Origin: Phycicoccus elongatus Lp2
GTDB taxonomy: Bacteria > Actinomycetota > Actinomycetes > Actinomycetales > Dermatophilaceae
Direction of reading: 5' to 3'
NCBI RefSeq assembly: GCF_000367525.1
Contig: NZ_HF570956.1
Span: 1,959,660-2,001,352 of the forward strand
DNA: 41,693 nt
The notes under the pieces are model-generated. The model worked only from the letters and a program-made list of their open reading frames with translations, was not told the DNA's origin and ran no database searches. The position numbers and the translations under genes were made by a program. Position 1 is the stretch's first letter, and the number at the start of each line of letters is the position of its first letter. Positions 1 through 7,679 of this stretch are shown one piece after another.

Positions 1-26
1 GGTCAAGCCCGGAGCGGTGGTGTACG
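1..26. repeat. Left terminal inverted repeat of the IS256-family element
   Basis: Matches the reverse complement of 1414-1439 at 20 of 26 positions by eye. The inner 16 bases, ending in TGGTGTACG, match at 14 positions. It may extend beyond the window edge. Confidence 0.6.
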
Positions 27-49
27 AGGTGATCGTTCGATGGTGATGT

Positions 50-1318
50 TCAGGCGCTGATGGCGCGGGCGATCAGGTCGGGGTTCACCTCCTCGGTCAG
101 GAGGACTGTCTCGCGGTCGGCGAGGGCTGCGCGGGCTTGTTTGAGGGCCTCGAGTCCGAGGTAGCGGCGTTGTTCGGCCCATTCGTCGTGTTGCTCGGCC
201 AGGACGGCACCGACGAGGCGGATGATCGCTTCGCGGTTGGGGAAGATGCCCACGACATCAGTGCGCCGGCGGATCTCGCGGTTCAACCGTTCGTTGGGGT
301 TGTTGGACCAGATCTGTCGCCACAACACTTTCGGGAAGATCGTGAAGGCGAGGATGTCGGCGCGGGCGTCCTCGAGGTGCTCGGCTACTGCGGGGAGCTT
401 GTCGTGCAGCCCCTCGAGGACGCGGTCGAACTGGGCGTGGACGGCTTGGGCGTCGGGTTGGTCGTACACCGAGTGCAGGAGGGCTTTGACCCAACCCCAC
501 TGCGATTTGGGGGTCGCGGCCATGAGGTTCGCGGCGTAGTGGGTGCGGCAGCGTTGCCAGGACGCAGCTGGCAGGGTCGCGCCGATGGCCTCGACCAAGC
601 CGGTGTGGGCGTCACTGGTGACCAGGCCGACCGGGCCTTCTTTGGTCAGGCCGCGGGCGACGAGGTCGCGGAAGAACCCCAGCCAGCCCGCACCGGATTC
701 GGTTGTCGCGCACTGGATACCGAGGATTTCGCGGTAGCCGTCGGCGTTGACGCCGGTGGCGACCATGACCGCGACCTTGACCACCCGCCCGTTCTCACGC
801 ACCTTCATCGTGAGCGCGTCGGCGGCCACGAACGTGTACGGCCCCTCGTCCAAGGGTCGGGTCCGGAACGCCTCGACCTGGGCGTCCAGGTCCTTGGCCA
901 TCTCGGAGACCTTTGACTTCGACAAGCCGGTGATGCCCAGCGTGCGCACCAGTTTGTCCATCCGGCGGGTGGAGACCCCAAGCAGGTAGCAGGTGGCCAC
1001 GACGGTGGTCAGGGCGGCTTCAGCGCGGCGGTGCCGTTCCAGCAGCCACTCCGGGAAGAAGCTGCCTTCACGCAGCTTGGGGATCGCGATGTCGAGAGTG
1101 CCGGTGCGAGTGTCCAGGTCCCGATGCCGGTACCCGTTGCGCCGGTTCGTCCGCTCGGTTGACCGGGTCCCATAGTCGGCGCCGCACACACTGTCGGCCT
1201 GCGCCGACAACAAGGCGTTGACGAAGGTGGAGAGCAGGTCACGCATCAAGTCCGGGCTGGCCTGCGCGAGCTGCTCGTGCAAGAACACGTCAGGGTCGAT
1301 ACTGAGGTTCGCGGTCAT
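50..1318 (-). CDS. IS256-family (mutator-like) DDE transposase
   Basis: Catalyses copy-out transposition of the surrounding element. The 422-residue length is typical of the family. The catalytic triad can be read as D167 (in VAADALTMK), D236 (in TSDAHTG) and E343 (in NPNERLNREIRRR). The WQRCRTH segment around 254-260 is the family's Cys/His signature between the second D and the E. The N-terminal half has the usual RNGYRHRDLDTRTGTLDIAIP region. The gene appears intact, with no frameshift. It uses TAC-GCC for Tyr-Ala (HYAANL), unlike the TAT-GCC habit of the resident genes, so it looks foreign. The start is the ATG just inside the right terminal repeat. Confidence 0.95.
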   Translation of the reverse strand: MTANLSIDPDVFLHEQLAQASPDLMRDLLSTFVNALLSAQADSVCGADYGTRSTERTNRRNGYRHRDLDTRTGTLDIAIPKLREGSFFPEWLLERHRRAEAALTTVVATCYLLGVSTRRMDKLVRTLGITGLSKSKVSEMAKDLDAQVEAFRTRPLDEGPYTFVAADALTMKVRENGRVVKVAVMVATGVNADGYREILGIQCATTESGAGWLGFFRDLVARGLTKEGPVGLVTSDAHTGLVEAIGATLPAASWQRCRTHYAANLMAATPKSQWGWVKALLHSVYDQPDAQAVHAQFDRVLEGLHDKLPAVAEHLEDARADILAFTIFPKVLWRQIWSNNPNERLNREIRRRTDVVGIFPNREAIIRLVGAVLAEQHDEWAEQRRYLGLEALKQARAALADRETVLLTEEVNPDLIARAISA

Positions 1319-1413
1319 CGCGATGCTCCATTCGAGAGTGCTGTGAGAGGTTCACTCGAAGGATCACGCGGTGACCGCACCTGCATCCAGCAGGGACACG
1401 CCACCGGTGTCGA

Positions 1414-1439
1414 CGTACACCAACGCTACGGACTCAACT
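1414..1439. repeat. Right terminal inverted repeat of the IS256-family element
   Basis: Inverted counterpart of 1-26, starting CGTACACCAACGCTACGG on the plus strand. It sits about 95 bp upstream of the transposase start codon, consistent with a promoter inside the right end. Confidence 0.6.
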
Positions 1440-1504
1440 CCGCTCGCCCATCTGACGATGGCGGGGGGTGAGGGCCGCGTTTGCGTGAAGGCGAGCAGAT
1501 GTTG

Positions 1505-2128
1505 TCATCGAAGCGACTCGAGGCCTGGGCCGGTCAGCTCGCCTCGGCGAGGTGCGCGTCCCGAGATGAGCATGAGGATCTCTACCGCGGGCCCGACGAT
1601 TTGAGCACCTTCACCGCGAGACCACCCAAGGTCCTCCGCCGTGAGTTGCTTGCCAGTCAGGTTCTCGCGGAAACCTCCGAATCTTGTGCTCGTGGTGGCT
1701 TGATAGCTGATTGCAGTCTTCAGATCCTCGGCCTGGTAGGTGCGGTGCAGACCAACGGCGCGTCGAATGTCCTCGCCGTGCACGATCTCCTCCACCAGAC
1801 GACTCGCCAACGGGGCCATGAACTGCGGTGGGCCCGAAGTTCGTTCAGCAACCTGTCCGAGCAGCGCGACAAGTTCGGCTGGATCACTTGAGTTGTAGCG
1901 CTTGAGCCCGAGGTCGTTTTGCCGATCGAAGTCGAACTTGGCTCTCACCATGGCGGTCAGGAAGGAGAGTGGTGTGGTGGTGGCCGTGTCGATCAGATGC
2001 GCGACCACCTCGCGAACCCGCCACCCCTGACACTGGGTCTCGATCGCCCAGTCATCGGGATCCAGTTGGCCAAGATCGCGGATGAGGGCGGCGCGCTCTT
2101 GGTGAACGGAGTCCCAGATCGGATCCAT
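1505..2128 (-). CDS. Maleylpyruvate isomerase-family mycothiol-dependent enzyme (DinB_2/MDMPI fold)
   Basis: 207 residues. The N-terminal pattern (ERAALIRDLGQLDPDDWAIETQCQGW, then VREVVAHLID) and the HGEDIRRAVG motif near residue 117 are hallmarks of the TIGR03083-type family: four-helix proteins that bind a divalent metal through His residues in these two motifs and often use mycothiol as thiol cofactor. The substrate cannot be told from sequence. Known members isomerise maleylpyruvate, conjugate electrophiles or have unknown roles. It is divergent from the HxlR regulator at 2202 and shares an operator region with it, so it is probably that regulator's target. It lies next to the insertion sequence in a stretch without the resident GTATGCCG word. 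Confidence 0.8.
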   Translation of the reverse strand: MDPIWDSVHQERAALIRDLGQLDPDDWAIETQCQGWRVREVVAHLIDTATTTPLSFLTAMVRAKFDFDRQNDLGLKRYNSSDPAELVALLGQVAERTSGPPQFMAPLASRLVEEIVHGEDIRRAVGLHRTYQAEDLKTAISYQATTSTRFGGFRENLTGKQLTAEDLGWSRGEGAQIVGPAVEILMLISGRAPRRGELTGPGLESLR

Positions 2129-2148
2129 CAGAAGTCCTCACGTCGTCA

Positions 2149-2180
2149 CTACATAATGTGTAGCAACAAGGTACTACACA
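2149..2180. promoter_or_regulatory. Operator-like inverted repeats between the mycothiol-enzyme gene and hxlR
   Basis: The divergent intergenic region has three related half-sites: CTACATA (2149-2155), TGTGTAG (2157-2163) and CTACACA (2174-2180). The last two form a perfect 7-bp inverted repeat separated by 10 bp. The first two form an overlapping dyad, CTACA-TAATG-TGTAG. This AT-rich island is unlike the surrounding DNA. It is the natural binding site for the neighbouring HxlR-type regulator, which would control both divergent genes. Function is inferred. Confidence 0.6.
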
Positions 2181-2201
2181 AACTGGAGTTAGGCTTGACA
2201 G

Positions 2202-2882
2202 ATGGCTGGTCGGCGCACTTACGGGTCCTACGACGACGGATGCGCGGCTGCGCACGCTCTCGACATCATTGGCGAGCGCTGGAGCATGAGCATCGTTCGC
2301 GAGCTAGTCCTGGGGCCGAAGCGATTCGTGGAATTGCAACGTGACGTGGCGGGCATTGGCCCCACCATCTTGGCGCGTCGCTTGGAGGGGCTCGCAGCAA
2401 AGGGCGTCTTACGTCGCAACCCAGGTGGGCGCGAGACCGGGGGGCACGTCTACGAACTCACCGAGTGGGGCTATCAACTGGAACATGTCAACGCGGCTCT
2501 GGGCGCGTGGGGGGCGCGGTCCGCAGCACTTCCACGGAAGGCAGCCATGACGCCCGACACAATCGTCTTGGCAATGCGCGCGCATCTCGCCCATGCCAGC
2601 GGCGTGCGGACCCCTCGTTCGGTTCTGCTCGACATCCGCGATACACGGACTCCCGGAACATCGACCGCGACCTACATCGCCTCACTCACCGCGCAAGGGG
2701 CAAGCATCGCGCGGACTGACACGCCCACTCCAGGCGGTTGCGATGCGGCGCTCACGTGTTCAACGGAGGCGCTCAAGAACGTGATCATTGTAGGGGCTGA
2801 CTGGGGCAGAACCGATGATTTTCACGTCACCGGGGACCGCGCAGCCGTTGACGACCTCATCGAGGCGGCTCGATTCCGCTGA
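2202..2882 (+). CDS. HxlR-family winged-helix regulator with C-terminal SCP2-like domain
   Basis: 226 residues. The first ~105 are an HxlR winged helix: C14 followed by ALDIIGERWSMSIVRELVLGPKRFVELQRDVAGIGPTILARRLEGL, then a wing around GGRETGGHVYELTEWG. HxlR proteins are redox-, electrophile- or metabolite-responsive repressors or activators acting as dimers. Residues ~115-226 resemble the sterol-carrier-like C-terminal domain found in a subset of actinobacterial HxlR proteins, probably the ligand-sensing part. A GGAG ribosome site precedes the ATG by about 13 nt. Codon 70 is TTA (2409-2411), a rare Leu codon in high-GC actinobacteria, which supports acquisition or developmental control. It probably regulates the divergent mycothiol-dependent enzyme. 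Confidence 0.85.
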   Translation: MAGRRTYGSYDDGCAAAHALDIIGERWSMSIVRELVLGPKRFVELQRDVAGIGPTILARRLEGLAAKGVLRRNPGGRETGGHVYELTEWGYQLEHVNAALGAWGARSAALPRKAAMTPDTIVLAMRAHLAHASGVRTPRSVLLDIRDTRTPGTSTATYIASLTAQGASIARTDTPTPGGCDAALTCSTEALKNVIIVGADWGRTDDFHVTGDRAAVDDLIEAARFR

Positions 2883-2893
2883 GGCCGCCCAAC

Positions 2894-2910
2894 GATGCGC
2901 TAAGCGCATC
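2894..2910. terminator. Hairpin between convergent hxlR and epimerase genes
   Basis: Perfect stem GATGCGC-TAA-GCGCATC (7-bp arms, 3-nt loop) 12 bp after the hxlR stop and about 80 bp from the end of the convergent epimerase gene. There is no U tract, so it is only a candidate bidirectional terminator. Confidence 0.4.
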
Positions 2911-2991
2911 CGCCACTCGGTCAAGCCTTTGTCAACCAACGTCTCCGGTCAGTACACCTTGCGGGGCGGGTTGCTCCATGAGGAGGGTCGC

Positions 2992-3966
2992 TCAGCGGGG
3001 AGGGTTGAGGACGGCGTCGGCCCCCGCGAGCGCGATGCGCGAGCGCACGTCGGCCGCCGCCTCAGCGAGACCGGCCGGCACGGTGGTGCCGACCAGAGCG
3101 TCCAACTCGGGCCAGACCATCGAGGTGAACCTGAGGTCGAGCACTTGCCCGCTGGACTGCCCGGGCAGCACCGTCGTGCGCAGCGGGCGGTGGAGGACTC
3201 GGCGTGACTCGCCGATGAGGTGGCCGACCGTCACGGGTTGACCCGAGCAGAGGATCTTGGTGACGACGGCCCCCGCGGGCTCGAGGCGCAGCCGCTCGAG
3301 ACCGGCGATCACCATGGCCGCCGCGTCGGCGGAGTGGAGGTAGTCACGCGTGGTGTCCAGTGACACCCGGACCTGCAGTGGTGTGCCCAGGGCATCGGCG
3401 ACGCAGATCGTGGAGATGAGCCCTTGGGCCTTGTCCAGACGTTGTCCCGGCCCATAGATGTTGGCCAACCGACCGATGAACGCTCGCACGCCGGTGCGCT
3501 CCGCGAGCCCTCGGACGGCAGCCTCCATCGCCACCTTGGCGTAGCCATAGGGCACGAGAGGGGCGACGGGCGTCTCCTCGGTGAAGGGCGGATCGGCCGA
3601 CCCGGCGTGCACTCCCCCGGCGGAGGACGCGAGGAAGATCCCGCCGCGTGCCGGGTCGAGCAGCCCCTCGTGGATCAGGCCCTCGACCGCGCGCAGTGCC
3701 CCATCGTGGACATCGACCTCCTGGGCCAGGTCGTCCTCACTGGTCGCGACAACCCCGGCCCCGGCGCACCAGGCCAGAGCCCACTCACCGGTCACTTCGG
3801 CGGCGAACTGTCGCAGGTGGGCAGCCAGCGCCTCGATGCTTGCGCCCGGATCGGTCCAGGGAATGTCCGGGACGCGCACGGCATACCCCGCCGTGAGCCC
3901 GGCAGCGACGACCTGGCGACCGACCAGACCACCTCCCCCAACCACACAGAGGTGCGGTGCGGTCAT
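2992..3966 (-). CDS. NAD-dependent epimerase/dehydratase (extended SDR)
   Basis: 324 residues. The N-terminal Rossmann motif VVGGGGLVGRQV is an NAD(P)-binding GxxGxxG variant, and the catalytic Y-x3-K is in VPYGYAKVAME. ASSAGGVH supplies the catalytic Ser, and GRLANIYGPGQR is the usual substrate-side segment of sugar-nucleotide epimerases. The product is probably a modified nucleotide sugar, but which one is not readable. The start overlaps the stop of the upstream glycosyltransferase in an ATGA arrangement, so the two are translationally coupled and likely serve the same surface glycan. It is the last gene of the minus-strand block that begins at 11047. Confidence 0.85.
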   Translation of the reverse strand: MTAPHLCVVGGGGLVGRQVVAAGLTAGYAVRVPDIPWTDPGASIEALAAHLRQFAAEVTGEWALAWCAGAGVVATSEDDLAQEVDVHDGALRAVEGLIHEGLLDPARGGIFLASSAGGVHAGSADPPFTEETPVAPLVPYGYAKVAMEAAVRGLAERTGVRAFIGRLANIYGPGQRLDKAQGLISTICVADALGTPLQVRVSLDTTRDYLHSADAAAMVIAGLERLRLEPAGAVVTKILCSGQPVTVGHLIGESRRVLHRPLRTTVLPGQSSGQVLDLRFTSMVWPELDALVGTTVPAGLAEAAADVRSRIALAGADAVLNPPR

Positions 3967-4961
3967 CGCCGGTCGCGCCCCAACGGCCCATCCTGCGGGT
4001 CACGCACGGGGAGGTAGAGCGGCTTGCCCATTGCCATGTTGACCGCTCGACCGACGTACTCGGCGATGACGCCGAGACTGAAGAGGATGAGCCCGGTGGC
4101 GAACATCAGCATGAGCATGGTCGAGGTCCACCCCGGGTAGGCCCACTGGTTGGTGAGGCGTCCGACGATGAGGACCAGCGCCAACAGCGTTGCCAGCAGT
4201 GAAAAGCCAGCTCCCATGACCGAGACAGCGCGCAACGGCTTGGTCCCGCTGGAGAGGACCAACCGCCAGAAGTGCGAGAGCAGCGACCGCAGGTGGTAAC
4301 CCGAGGGGCGGTCACCCTCGCGGCGCATCTCGACCGGGCTGGTCGTGGTGCGGCGGGCCACCCAGGAGACAGCCACGTCGAGGTAGATGTCGGGGCCGGC
4401 ATACGCCGCGACGCTGCGGGCGACCTCGCCGAGGAGGAGTCGGTAGCTGTGGAAGTCGTCGGTGGGTATGCCGCTGGCGAACCAACCGACGAGCCGTTTG
4501 GCTCCCCGGGAGGCCAGGTTGCGGAGGGGGCCGTGGGGCGGTTCGTTGGTCGGTTTGGCGTAGACCACATCGGACTGGGTCCGCATCGCGGTGTCGAGCA
4601 TTGATCCGATGGCGGCCGGGTCGTGCTGACCGTCCTCGTCGAGGGTGACGACCCACTCGCCGCCTGAGGCGGCGATGCCCGCGAGGGTGGCGGGATGCTG
4701 ACCGAAATTGCGGCTCAACCAGACCGGTCGGATCCAGGGGTGACGTCGGGCCAGGTCCCGGATCGTCTCGTCCGAGGCGTCGGGTCCGTTGTCGTGGACG
4801 AGCAGCACCTCGGTCACCCGCAGCTCGCGACCCTCAGGAGTGGTCGCGCGGTGGACCAGAGGGGCGATCTCGTCCATCAGGGCCGGCAGCGTGGCGGCGC
4901 CCTGGTAGACGGGTATGACGACCGAGACCGTGTGGGCGGGCACGTCCAGGGTCTGGGTCAC
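3963..4961 (-). CDS. Family 2 glycosyltransferase, GtrB/dolichyl-phosphate-mannose synthase type
   Basis: 332 residues. Residues 1-235 are a GT-A catalytic domain: VSVVIPVYQGAATLPAL start, LLVHDNGPDASDETI, and the metal-binding DEDGQHDP. The C-terminal ~100 residues contain two hydrophobic segments (VMGAGFSLLATLLALVLIVG and MLMLMFATGLILFSLGVIAEYVGRAV) that anchor it to the membrane, as in GtrB/ArnC-type transferases that load a sugar onto undecaprenyl or polyprenyl phosphate. It starts with GTG, overlapping the TGA of the pentapeptide-repeat pseudogene upstream, and overlaps the epimerase downstream by 4 bp. Sugar and acceptor are unknown. Confidence 0.88.
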   Translation of the reverse strand: MTQTLDVPAHTVSVVIPVYQGAATLPALMDEIAPLVHRATTPEGRELRVTEVLLVHDNGPDASDETIRDLARRHPWIRPVWLSRNFGQHPATLAGIAASGGEWVVTLDEDGQHDPAAIGSMLDTAMRTQSDVVYAKPTNEPPHGPLRNLASRGAKRLVGWFASGIPTDDFHSYRLLLGEVARSVAAYAGPDIYLDVAVSWVARRTTTSPVEMRREGDRPSGYHLRSLLSHFWRLVLSSGTKPLRAVSVMGAGFSLLATLLALVLIVGRLTNQWAYPGWTSTMLMLMFATGLILFSLGVIAEYVGRAVNMAMGKPLYLPVRDPQDGPLGRDRR

Positions 4962-5229
4962 GCGATGACGATATCGAAGGGATCGAGCCGGGCCAGCACG
5001 TCCGGTGCGGTGAACCGGGCGCCCTTGACGCGGGTCTCACGGGGGTCGATGGCGTAGCCGGTCGCGCCGCTGAGGTCGGCCTCCCTCAGGTCCGCCCAAC
5101 AAAGCGCGCACCGTCGAGTCGTGAGCCACAGAATCGGGCCAGGTCGCCGGAGAGCGCAGCGTCGACGACCGCGGCCGGCCCGAGGTCCTGCACCTGCTCG
5201 CGCAGGGACGCTCGGTTGGCCGTGATCAT
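4958..5229 (-). pseudogene. Pentapeptide-repeat protein gene broken by a one-base frameshift
   Basis: Reading from the ATG at 5229 gives 47 residues (MITANRASLREQVQ... ending SRLDGARFVGRT) and a stop at 5086-5088. One frame over, the sequence continues as ADLREADLSGATGYAIDPRETRVKGARF and runs to a stop at 4958 overlapping the glycosyltransferase start. Both halves carry the A(D/R)LxGA/ADLREA pentapeptide pattern of right-handed beta-helix proteins. Adding one G in the GGG run at about 5095-5098 (CCC on the plus strand) would join them into a single protein of about 90 residues with GARFVGADLREADL. This is either a genuine null allele or a homopolymer sequencing error. The 3' coupling to the glycosyltransferase is preserved, which slightly favours error or very recent loss. 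Confidence 0.7.
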
Positions 5230-5238
5230 CAGGATGGA

Positions 5239-6921
5239 TCAGTCGCGGGTGAGCTTGCGGTAGGTCACTCGGTGCGGGCGCGCGGCGTCTTCGCCGAGGC
5301 GCTCCACCTTGTTGGCCTCGTAGGACTCGAAGTTCCCTTCGAACCAGTACCACGCAGCGGGGTTCGCATCGGTGCCCTCGTAGGCAAGGATGTGCGTCGC
5401 GACGCGGTCGAGGAACCAGCGGTCGTGGCTGATGACGACCGCACAGCCGGGAAACTCCAGGAGTGCATTCTCCAGCGATCCCAGCGTCTCGACGTCGAGG
5501 TCGTTGGTCGGCTCATCGAGGAGCAGCAGGTTGCCGCCCTCCTTGAGGGTGAGCGCAAGGTTGAGGCGGTTCCGCTCGCCACCGGAGAGGATGCCGGCCT
5601 TCTTCTGCTGATCGGGACCCTTGAAGCCGAACTGACTGACATAGGCGCGCGAGGGGATCTCGACGCTACCGACGTTGATGTAGTCGTGGCCGCCGGAGAC
5701 GACCTCCCACAGGTTCTGGTTGGGGTCGATACCACCGCGGCTCTGGTCCACATAGGAGATCTTCACGGTGTCGCCGACATCGACCGTGCCCGAGTCTGCC
5801 TTCTCGAGGCCGACGATCGTCTTGAAGAGGGTGGTCTTGCCGACGCCATTGGGGCCGATGACCCCGACGATGCCGTTGCGCGGCAAGGTGAACGAGAGGC
5901 CATCGATGAGAACGCGGTCGCCGAAGCCCTTCTTGAGGTTCTTGACCTCGATCACCTTGCTGCCCAGGCGTGGACCCGGTGGGATGGCGATCTCCTCGAA
6001 GTCCAGCTTCCGGGTCCGCTCCGCCTCCGACGCCATTTCCTCATACCTGGCCAGACGGGCCTTCGACTTGGTCTGGCGCGCCTTGGCGTTGGAGCGCACC
6101 CACTGGAGTTCTTCGGCGAGCCGCTTGGCCAGTTTGGCGTCCTTCTTGCCCTGGACCTCGAGGCGGGCTGCCTTCTTTTCGAGGTAGGTCGAGTAGTTGC
6201 CCTCGTAGGGGTAGGCGCGGCCCCGGTCGAGTTCGAGGATCCACCCGGCGACGTTGTCCATGAAGTAGCGGTCGTGGGTGACGGCGACGACGGCGCCGGG
6301 ATACTTGGAGAGGTGCTGCTCGAGCCAGAGGACCGACTCGGCGTCCAAGTGGTTGGTGGGCTCGTCAAGCAGCAGCAGGTCGGGCTTCTGCAGGAGCAGC
6401 TTGCAGAGGGCAACGCGACGGCGCTCACCACCGGAGAGCGTCGTGACGTCGGCGTCCGGTGGCGGGCACCGCAAGGCATCCATGGCCTGCTCGAGCTGGG
6501 AGTCCAGGTCCCACGCGTCGGCGTGGTCGATCTCCTCCTGGAGTTTGCCCATCTCGGTCATCAGGGCGTCGAAGTCCGCGTCGGGCTCGGCCATCTCGGC
6601 GCTGATGGCGTTGAAACGGTCGAGCTTGGCCTTGATCTCGCCAGCGCCCTCCTCGACGTTGCCCAGGACCGTCTTCTCCTCATTGAGCACCGGCTCCTGC
6701 ATGAGGATGCCGACGCTGTAACCCGGGGTCAGCCGCGCCTCACCGTTGGACGGCTGGTCCAGTCCGGCCATGATCTTGAGCACGGACGACTTTCCGGCGC
6801 CGTTGGGTCCCACGACGCCGATCTTGGCGCCGGGGAGGAACGACAGCGTGACGTCGTCGAGGATGACCTTGTCGCCGTGCGCCTTGCGGGCACGGGACAT
6901 GACATAGATGAACTCGGGCAT
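5239..6921 (-). CDS. ettA: Energy-dependent translational throttle protein EttA (ABC-F)
   Basis: 560 residues, the family length. It has two ABC ATPase domains in one chain: Walker A GPNGAGKSS and LSGGERRRVALCKLL in the first half, GPNGVGKTT and LSGGERNRLNLALTL in the second, each followed by LLLLDEPTN. The start FIYVMSRARKAHGDKVILDDVTLSF is diagnostic of EttA, which binds the ribosomal E site and gates the first elongation step according to the ADP/ATP ratio. The open frame extends 93 codons further upstream, but those residues are low-complexity and overlap ssb. The chosen ATG is preceded by a TAGCCT -10 box at 7 nt, so the gene probably has its own leaderless promoter. Confidence 0.95.
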   Translation of the reverse strand: MPEFIYVMSRARKAHGDKVILDDVTLSFLPGAKIGVVGPNGAGKSSVLKIMAGLDQPSNGEARLTPGYSVGILMQEPVLNEEKTVLGNVEEGAGEIKAKLDRFNAISAEMAEPDADFDALMTEMGKLQEEIDHADAWDLDSQLEQAMDALRCPPPDADVTTLSGGERRRVALCKLLLQKPDLLLLDEPTNHLDAESVLWLEQHLSKYPGAVVAVTHDRYFMDNVAGWILELDRGRAYPYEGNYSTYLEKKAARLEVQGKKDAKLAKRLAEELQWVRSNAKARQTKSKARLARYEEMASEAERTRKLDFEEIAIPPGPRLGSKVIEVKNLKKGFGDRVLIDGLSFTLPRNGIVGVIGPNGVGKTTLFKTIVGLEKADSGTVDVGDTVKISYVDQSRGGIDPNQNLWEVVSGGHDYINVGSVEIPSRAYVSQFGFKGPDQQKKAGILSGGERNRLNLALTLKEGGNLLLLDEPTNDLDVETLGSLENALLEFPGCAVVISHDRWFLDRVATHILAYEGTDANPAAWYWFEGNFESYEANKVERLGEDAARPHRVTYRKLTRD

Positions 6922-6928
6922 GCGACAC

Positions 6929-6934
6929 AGGCTA
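6929..6934 (-). promoter_or_regulatory. Leaderless -10 box of ettA
   Basis: On the minus strand TAGCCT is followed by 7 nt and the ettA ATG. That places the expected transcription start at or within a base or two of the start codon. There is no Shine-Dalgarno sequence in between. Confidence 0.5.
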
Positions 6935-6970
6935 GCCAAGCCCATGCCGCACCCCCGAATCCCCGAGCCT

Positions 6971-7534
6971 TCACGCAGCCGACTCGGCGGCTCCCTCCTC
7001 GACCTCGGCGCCGACCTCCGCGATGACCCCATCCTCATCCACAACGCCGTAGGGCACGGTGGTGCCGTCCTCGCGGCCGGGGCCGGTCGACGCGAAGCGT
7101 CCGCTGGCCATCGCGGCATACGCAGCGATCGCTGACTGGAGCGGGTCGGAACCCCCACCTTCCACGCTCTGGCGGGACACCTTGGCGAAGCCGGACACAC
7201 CCCAACTGAGATCGTGCCCGATCTGCCGGGCCGTGATGTCGGCGGCGGAGCCCTTGCTGCCGTCCTGTCGGTCGAAGGTGCTGACTTCGAGCGCCCCGGT
7301 CACGACGACCGGCTCGCCACGATGCAACGAAATCGCCGCATTGGCCCCGAGTGACTTGTACGCCGAGATGTTGTAATAGCTGGTCGGACCGTCCTCGAAC
7401 TCGCCCGTCCCGGGCCGGTTCTTGCGAGCATTGGTGGCGATCCGGAAGGTCGTCACGTTCGATCCGGCGTAGGTCTGTCGGATGACGGGGTCGGCGACCA
7501 ATCGGCCGACCACCGTGATCGTGGTCTCGTTCAT
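6971..7534 (-). CDS. ssb: Single-stranded DNA-binding protein
   Basis: 187 residues from the ATG at 7534. The N-terminal ~115 residues form an OB fold: ITVVGRLVADPVIRQT, VTTFRIATNAR, TSYYNISAYKSLGANAAISLHRGEPVVVTGALE. The tail is acidic but lacks the DDDIPF-type tip of the replicative SSB, so this is more likely an accessory paralogue than the essential one that lies with ribosomal protein genes. A GTG at 7540 is an alternative start, but the GAGAGG motif is 8 nt from the ATG and only 2 nt from the GTG. It sits between the GTPase pair and ettA, all minus strand. Confidence 0.9.
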   Translation of the reverse strand: MNETTITVVGRLVADPVIRQTYAGSNVTTFRIATNARKNRPGTGEFEDGPTSYYNISAYKSLGANAAISLHRGEPVVVTGALEVSTFDRQDGSKGSAADITARQIGHDLSWGVSGFAKVSRQSVEGGGSDPLQSAIAAYAAMASGRFASTGPGREDGTTVPYGVVDEDGVIAEVGAEVEEGAAESAA

Positions 7535-7679
7535 CCTCACGTCCTCTCTGCTGGCTCCCGAATGGAGCAGGTGAGTGGAGTCTTCGACGGTGAGGGTTCA
7601 ATCGGCCACCACGAGCCCTTCGCCCTGTGGACGACACACCTGCCCGACCACTGCCTGTGGACAGCGGAACATCTGGGCG

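Larger units (their letters stand above)
1..1439 (-). mobile_element. IS256-family insertion sequence
   Basis: One transposase gene on the minus strand is bracketed by imperfect terminal inverted repeats at about 1-26 and 1414-1439. The spacing and the roughly 1.44 kb length fit the IS256 (mutator-like) family. The left end coincides with the window edge, so the outer boundary and the short target duplication expected of this family cannot be checked here. The element contains no copy of the GTATGCCG word common in the rest of the window, which fits recent arrival. Confidence 0.85.

Noticed and set aside
1-1439. Second gene inside the insertion sequence (plus-strand frame at 137-916)
   Set aside because: Antisense shadow of the transposase. 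IS256-family elements carry a single gene.
5272-7026. Long plus-strand open frame (584 codons) opposite ettA
   Set aside because: It is the antisense shadow of a conserved GC-rich gene. Its translation is low-complexity (VDVVVAAGDD and similar) and has no ribosome site.
6922-7200. N-terminal extension of EttA (93 extra codons)
   Set aside because: It overlaps ssb, has a composition unlike protein-coding DNA in that frame, and is not part of the family. The MPEFIYVM start is standard.
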